Under the pieces are notes generated by a model. It ran no database searches. It saw only the letters and a list, made by a program, of their open reading frames with translations, and was not told where the DNA came from. The position numbers and the translations under genes are program-made. From an uncultured Treponema sp. (GTDB lineage Bacteria > Spirochaetota > Spirochaetia > Treponematales > Treponemataceae), in assembly GCA_937885235.1 (NCBI GenBank), contig CAKZZK010000152.1, positions 1 through 24,559 on the forward strand: a DNA stretch of 24,559 nt, in the 5' to 3' direction. This document shows positions 22,043-24,559 of this stretch, in pieces; positions within the stretch are counted from its first letter, which is position 1, and each line of letters begins with the position of its first letter.

Positions 22043-23468
22043 TATATAATTCCTCATCACGGTGGAACAGGAGCGTGGTCTCCTGATTATACAAAATCAT
22101 ATCGATTGCATTTATGATAAGCTTCATGCGGTAGTTTTCCCTGTTCACCAGAGCCGCCCTGTATTCGCTTTCGGTGATGACCCCCGCCTTGTAGTAGCGA
22201 GCAAGCTCTTTTTCCTGTGCCACATACATATCATAGAGCTCCTCGTTGCTCTGCCGTGTCCAGCGCAGGTCTTCAAGAGCTGTCTGCTGGCTGATGACGG
22301 ATGTGTCATAGGTGTTTTCCGCGGACTTGATGGCGAGGTCTTCCTGCTCCCGTGCAAGCTGCTTCTCCTGTTCCGAAATCTTTGCGAGGCGGAAGGGGGT
22401 TGGCGTAAAGGAAAGCCCAAGCGAATACACAGGCATCTTGTCGTCCCCGTCCACGGGCACTTCCACGCCGGTGGTGACTTTGAGTCCCGTGTCGTGCCAC
22501 TTGAACGTCGCCCCTGCGTCTACGGTATCGGAATCGGTAGCCGAATTGTTAAACGTATAGCCTGCATTCGCAGAGATATTGACAGATTTGTCCGCCTCGC
22601 GGGAAAGCTCGTTGATGCGCTTGGTCCACACCGCGCTCTCTATGCCCGTGTAGCTGTCCTTGCTGAAAGAAAGCACGTCTACCGCCTGTACGTCAGGAAT
22701 GGCGCGGGGAAGGAAGCCGAGCGCGTCTTTGCCATCGTAAGCCACGCCGCAGCGGGAAGCGAAGATTTTTGTCTCCCGCTCAAGTTCGCGCTGCTTTGTC
22801 TGGATCGTATGCTGATCTGAGAGTACCTTCATATTTGCCGAGCGGAACTTGGGCGATGTCTGCTGGTAGCCCTGCGCCTTGATGGTCTCTAAAGACAGCT
22901 GGTCGTCATAGAGGTCATTCTGCGCAGAGGTAATCTCTATCGCCGTATTGTAGAGCTTTTTGAGCGATGTGTAAAAGTCTTTCTCCGCAGACAGAAAGCC
23001 GTCCTGCAGCTTGCGGCGGGCTTCAAGTACCGCGCGTTCCGCCTTCATCAAAGTGATTTTGCGCTTCTGCATGGCATCGGAATAGAGGTCTATGCTCACT
23101 GAAAGCTTTGTGTTTGAAAAAGTATCGTTCTTGTCATTGTCATCAAAGCGGACTGAACTGGACAGCGTGAACACAAGGTTGCTTGCCTGCGGAATGCTGA
23201 TGCTTGCTGAAGGTCTGAACGTCACGTAGGAGTCAGAGCCGGGACGAAACTCTATAGTGCCGCTCTCAAGCTGAAAACTAAATCCATTTGAAATTTTCGT
23301 CGCTTTCTGCTCAAGGAGCTGTTTCTGCGCTTCCGCAGAAAGCTTTTGGAGGTCAAGGTCGTTGCGAAGGTAGCCGGCAAGCAGGGAGCTGAGCATTTCC
23401 TCCGCAGGGCACAGTGCCGCTACGAAGCAAAAGAGCAGCACGAACAAGCCGTTTTGCTTTCGTTTCAT
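22020..23468 (-). CDS. TolC-like outer-membrane efflux channel
   Basis: The 482-residue protein opens with a signal peptide (MKRKQNGLFVLLFCFVAALCPA). The mature part alternates long amphipathic helices (for example LQKLSAEAQKQLLEQKATK and MQKRKITLMKAERAVLEARRKLQDG) with two blocks of strands (near 75-110 and 300-340) in the order expected for the outer-membrane efflux family. Length matches the family (about 430-500). The ATG at 23468 is preferred over the TTG at 23471. No Shine-Dalgarno site precedes it; a TATACT lies only six bases ahead. It is the first gene of the operon, and the adaptor gene begins inside its last 25 bases. Confidence 0.88.
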   Translation of the reverse strand: MKRKQNGLFVLLFCFVAALCPAEEMLSSLLAGYLRNDLDLQKLSAEAQKQLLEQKATKISNGFSFQLESGTIEFRPGSDSYVTFRPSASISIPQASNLVFTLSSSVRFDDNDKNDTFSNTKLSVSIDLYSDAMQKRKITLMKAERAVLEARRKLQDGFLSAEKDFYTSLKKLYNTAIEITSAQNDLYDDQLSLETIKAQGYQQTSPKFRSANMKVLSDQHTIQTKQRELERETKIFASRCGVAYDGKDALGFLPRAIPDVQAVDVLSFSKDSYTGIESAVWTKRINELSREADKSVNISANAGYTFNNSATDSDTVDAGATFKWHDTGLKVTTGVEVPVDGDDKMPVYSLGLSFTPTPFRLAKISEQEKQLAREQEDLAIKSAENTYDTSVISQQTALEDLRWTRQSNEELYDMYVAQEKELARYYKAGVITESEYRAALVNRENYRMKLIINAIDMILYNQETTLLFHRDEELYNGKENKN

Positions 23469-23474
23469 CAATAC

Positions 23475-23480
23475 AGTATA
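23475..23480 (-). promoter_or_regulatory. Possible -10 element of the TolC-MacAB operon
   Basis: TATACT lies six bases ahead of the ATG at 23468 on the minus strand, which would put the transcript start at the ATG itself. No good -35 match was found 16-18 bases further upstream, so this call is weak. The same TATACT-ATG spacing occurs ahead of the gene starting at 12991. Confidence 0.25.
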
Positions 23481-23573
23481 GGGGCTTTTGCAAATATATG
23501 CGAGGGGGAAGGCAGATAATATTTTGTTTTTTGGCTTTTATCAGCACCATTGGGCAGGAAGTGGCAAACCCCA

Positions 23574-23602
23574 TTGACTTGATATGAAATAATCAGTATA
23601 AA
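23574..23602 (+). promoter_or_regulatory. Sigma-70-type promoter of the PLP-enzyme gene
   Basis: TTGACT (23574-23579) and TATAAA (23597-23602) are separated by 17 bases, close to the consensus. The predicted start near 23609 gives an 84-nt leader. That leader has a small hairpin CCTAG-tattggg-CTAGG (23624-23640) and a well-spaced AAGGAG (23679-23684) ahead of the ATG at 23693. I could not match the leader to a known SAM or other methionine riboswitch. Confidence 0.65.
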
Positions 23603-23692
23603 ATAATAAATTAGCAATGCTTTCCTAGTATTGGGCTAGGTAATGCAAGTGCAATTTTATAGAAAGAAAGACGCTGTTAAGGAGAAAGCTGT

Positions 23693-24322
23693 ATGAGCCT
23701 CTGTTTGGAAACGAAATGCCTCCATCTTGATAAACAAGCGGACGAAAGCAAGCCTGCACACTACGGGGCGGTCAGCTTTCCCATTTACCAGACTGCCACG
23801 TATGCTCATCCGGCAGTGGGGCAAAGCACGGGGTTTGACTATTCCCGCCTGCAGAATCCCACCCGCGAACAAGTGGAAAAGATCATGGCACAGCTGGAGG
23901 GGGGCATCGATGCCCTTGCGCTTTCAAGCGGTATGGCGGCAATATCCTGCCTTGCAAAAATTTTTGCGCCCGGAGACGACGTGCTGGTGTCCAGCGATTT
24001 GTACGGCGGCACATGGCGTATCTTTAACGTGTATGAAACCTACGGCGTGCATTTTCATTACATTGACACGAGCGACTTTGCGCTGGTAAAAAAATCGCTC
24101 ACGGCAAACACCAAAGCAATTTTTATTGAAACGCCGTCCAACCCCATGATGAAGGTGACGGATATCCGTGCGTGCGCCGACCTGATTCACGCGCACCGCA
24201 AGGACGGCGTGTGCATATCCGACTTCGAAAGCGCGCTCATCAGCCGCATCATCGTCTGCCGCGCGAAGGGGCGGTTCCTCACGGCCGAGGAGCTTGTCGA
24301 CGCCGTCCGCGAATACGACTGA
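23693..24322 (+). pseudogene. Truncated Cys/Met-metabolism PLP enzyme (cystathionine gamma-synthase/lyase family) fused to unrelated sequence
   Basis: The first 176 or so residues match the trans-sulfuration PLP-enzyme family: an N-terminal TKCLHLD, YGAVSFPIYQTATY, FDYSRLQNPTREQVE, the phosphate-binding ALSSGMAAI, SDLYGGTWRIF and IETPSNPMMKVTDI. Family members are about 380-400 residues. They continue after this point with VDNTF and then the catalytic lysine segment. Here the frame instead runs from DGVCIS into a 34-residue stretch (DFESALISRIIVCRAKGRF and onward) that does not match and stops at 24320-24322. The catalytic lysine is absent. The junction is near 24220. The native gene could be metB, cystathionine gamma-lyase or methionine gamma-lyase. 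The break may be a chimeric assembly and not a real mutation. GC and CpG content seem higher after the junction. Confidence 0.8.
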
Positions 24323-24559
24323 GATATTCCGGTTCCGCCTCGTTTCTCGTCGGAGGAAGCGGGACAACTGTCGCACGGGAAAACAAAACAGTCACACCGA
24401 ATGAGAAATGGATTGTCCGCACAGTCATAGACGTCCGACGGACGGGCGTCGACGCACCGACTACGCGCCGCGTGGGTGGGATGTTCGGCCTTGCGGGCGT
24501 GTATGTCTTAAGCCCAGAGGGTGTATGTCGCGAGTCCAGAGGGTGTATGTCGTGATGTT
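24221..24559. other. Non-homologous tail of unknown origin at window end
   Basis: From about 24221 the sequence no longer fits the PLP-enzyme gene. The 3' part (24323-24559) has no convincing gene on either strand. It is rich in CG and short palindromes, including CGTCCGACGGACG (24432-24444) and GCGTCGACGC (24446-24455). The open frame through it (24172-24555) overlaps real coding sequence at its start and gives no recognisable product. Probably sequence from a different locus joined at the contig end. Confidence 0.55.
24499..24559. repeat. 22-bp tandem repeat at window end
   Basis: GTGTATGTC recurs at 24499, 24521 and 24543, a constant 22-base period. Units 1 and 2 are 18 of 22 identical and both end CCAGAGG; unit 3 is cut by the window end. 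The array may continue outside the window. Confidence 0.75.

Noticed and set aside
23609..23692. Methionine-related riboswitch (SAM or SAH) in the leader of the PLP-enzyme gene
   Set aside because: The leader is only about 84 bases with one 5-bp hairpin, and I could not match any known riboswitch core.
24172..24555. 127-residue plus-strand ORF at the window end
   Set aside because: Its first part is an alternative frame of the PLP-enzyme gene and its last part is the 22-bp repeat; no family was recognised.

Overview
This window looks like a contig from a spirochaete, most likely a Treponema. The evidence is the gene order of the S10-spc-alpha cluster, with secY followed directly by rpmJ and no adk, map or infA between them, plus the style of the ribosomal proteins (zinc-binding S14, S4 and L36, and L24 with a C-terminal zinc ribbon). 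Genus assignment rests on gene order and recalled protein style, not on a search. Base composition is moderate, roughly half G+C by eye.

Positions 28-11063 (+ strand) hold a nearly continuous translation and transcription cluster: rpsS (5'-truncated by the window edge), rplV, rpsC, rplP, rpmC, rpsQ, rplN, rplX, rplE, rpsN, rpsH, rplF, rplR, rpsE, rpmD, rplO, secY, a structured gap of about 150 bp, then rpmJ, rpsM, rpsK, rpsD, rpoA, rplQ and a small zinc-ribbon protein. A strong intrinsic terminator at 11080-11114 ends it. Junctions are tight, with many overlaps or Shine-Dalgarno sites inside the preceding stop.

Positions 11136-18984 are on the minus strand. In transcription order they encode a DUF4153-like membrane protein, a UvrD/PcrA-type helicase, a SulP anion transporter with a STAS domain and an extra C-terminal region, an unrecognised secreted beta-rich protein, a Met8/CysG-N-like protein lacking the usual catalytic aspartate, and a tiny secreted Cys/His protein. 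The first three are coupled by 4-nt stop/start overlaps. A long inverted repeat just ahead of the last gene could form an RNA hairpin that buries its Shine-Dalgarno site.

Positions 19057-23468 (minus) are a complete MacAB-TolC-like tripartite export operon in the order outer-membrane channel, membrane-fusion protein, ATPase, permease. Divergent from it, a promoter at 23574-23602 drives a Cys/Met-metabolism PLP enzyme (cystathionine gamma-synthase/lyase family).

Both ends look abnormal. Positions 1-81 are a 27-bp perfect fold-back inverted repeat inside rpsS. The PLP-enzyme gene loses family resemblance at about 24220, before its catalytic lysine, and runs into unrelated sequence ending in a 22-bp tandem repeat. 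I read both as probable contig-end artefacts (chimera or fold-back), with real rearrangement as the alternative. I did not find a clearly new multi-gene defence or mobile system. The best candidates for new biology are the SD-sequestering hairpin before the small secreted protein, the degenerate siroheme-synthase-like protein, and the structured leader before rpmJ.
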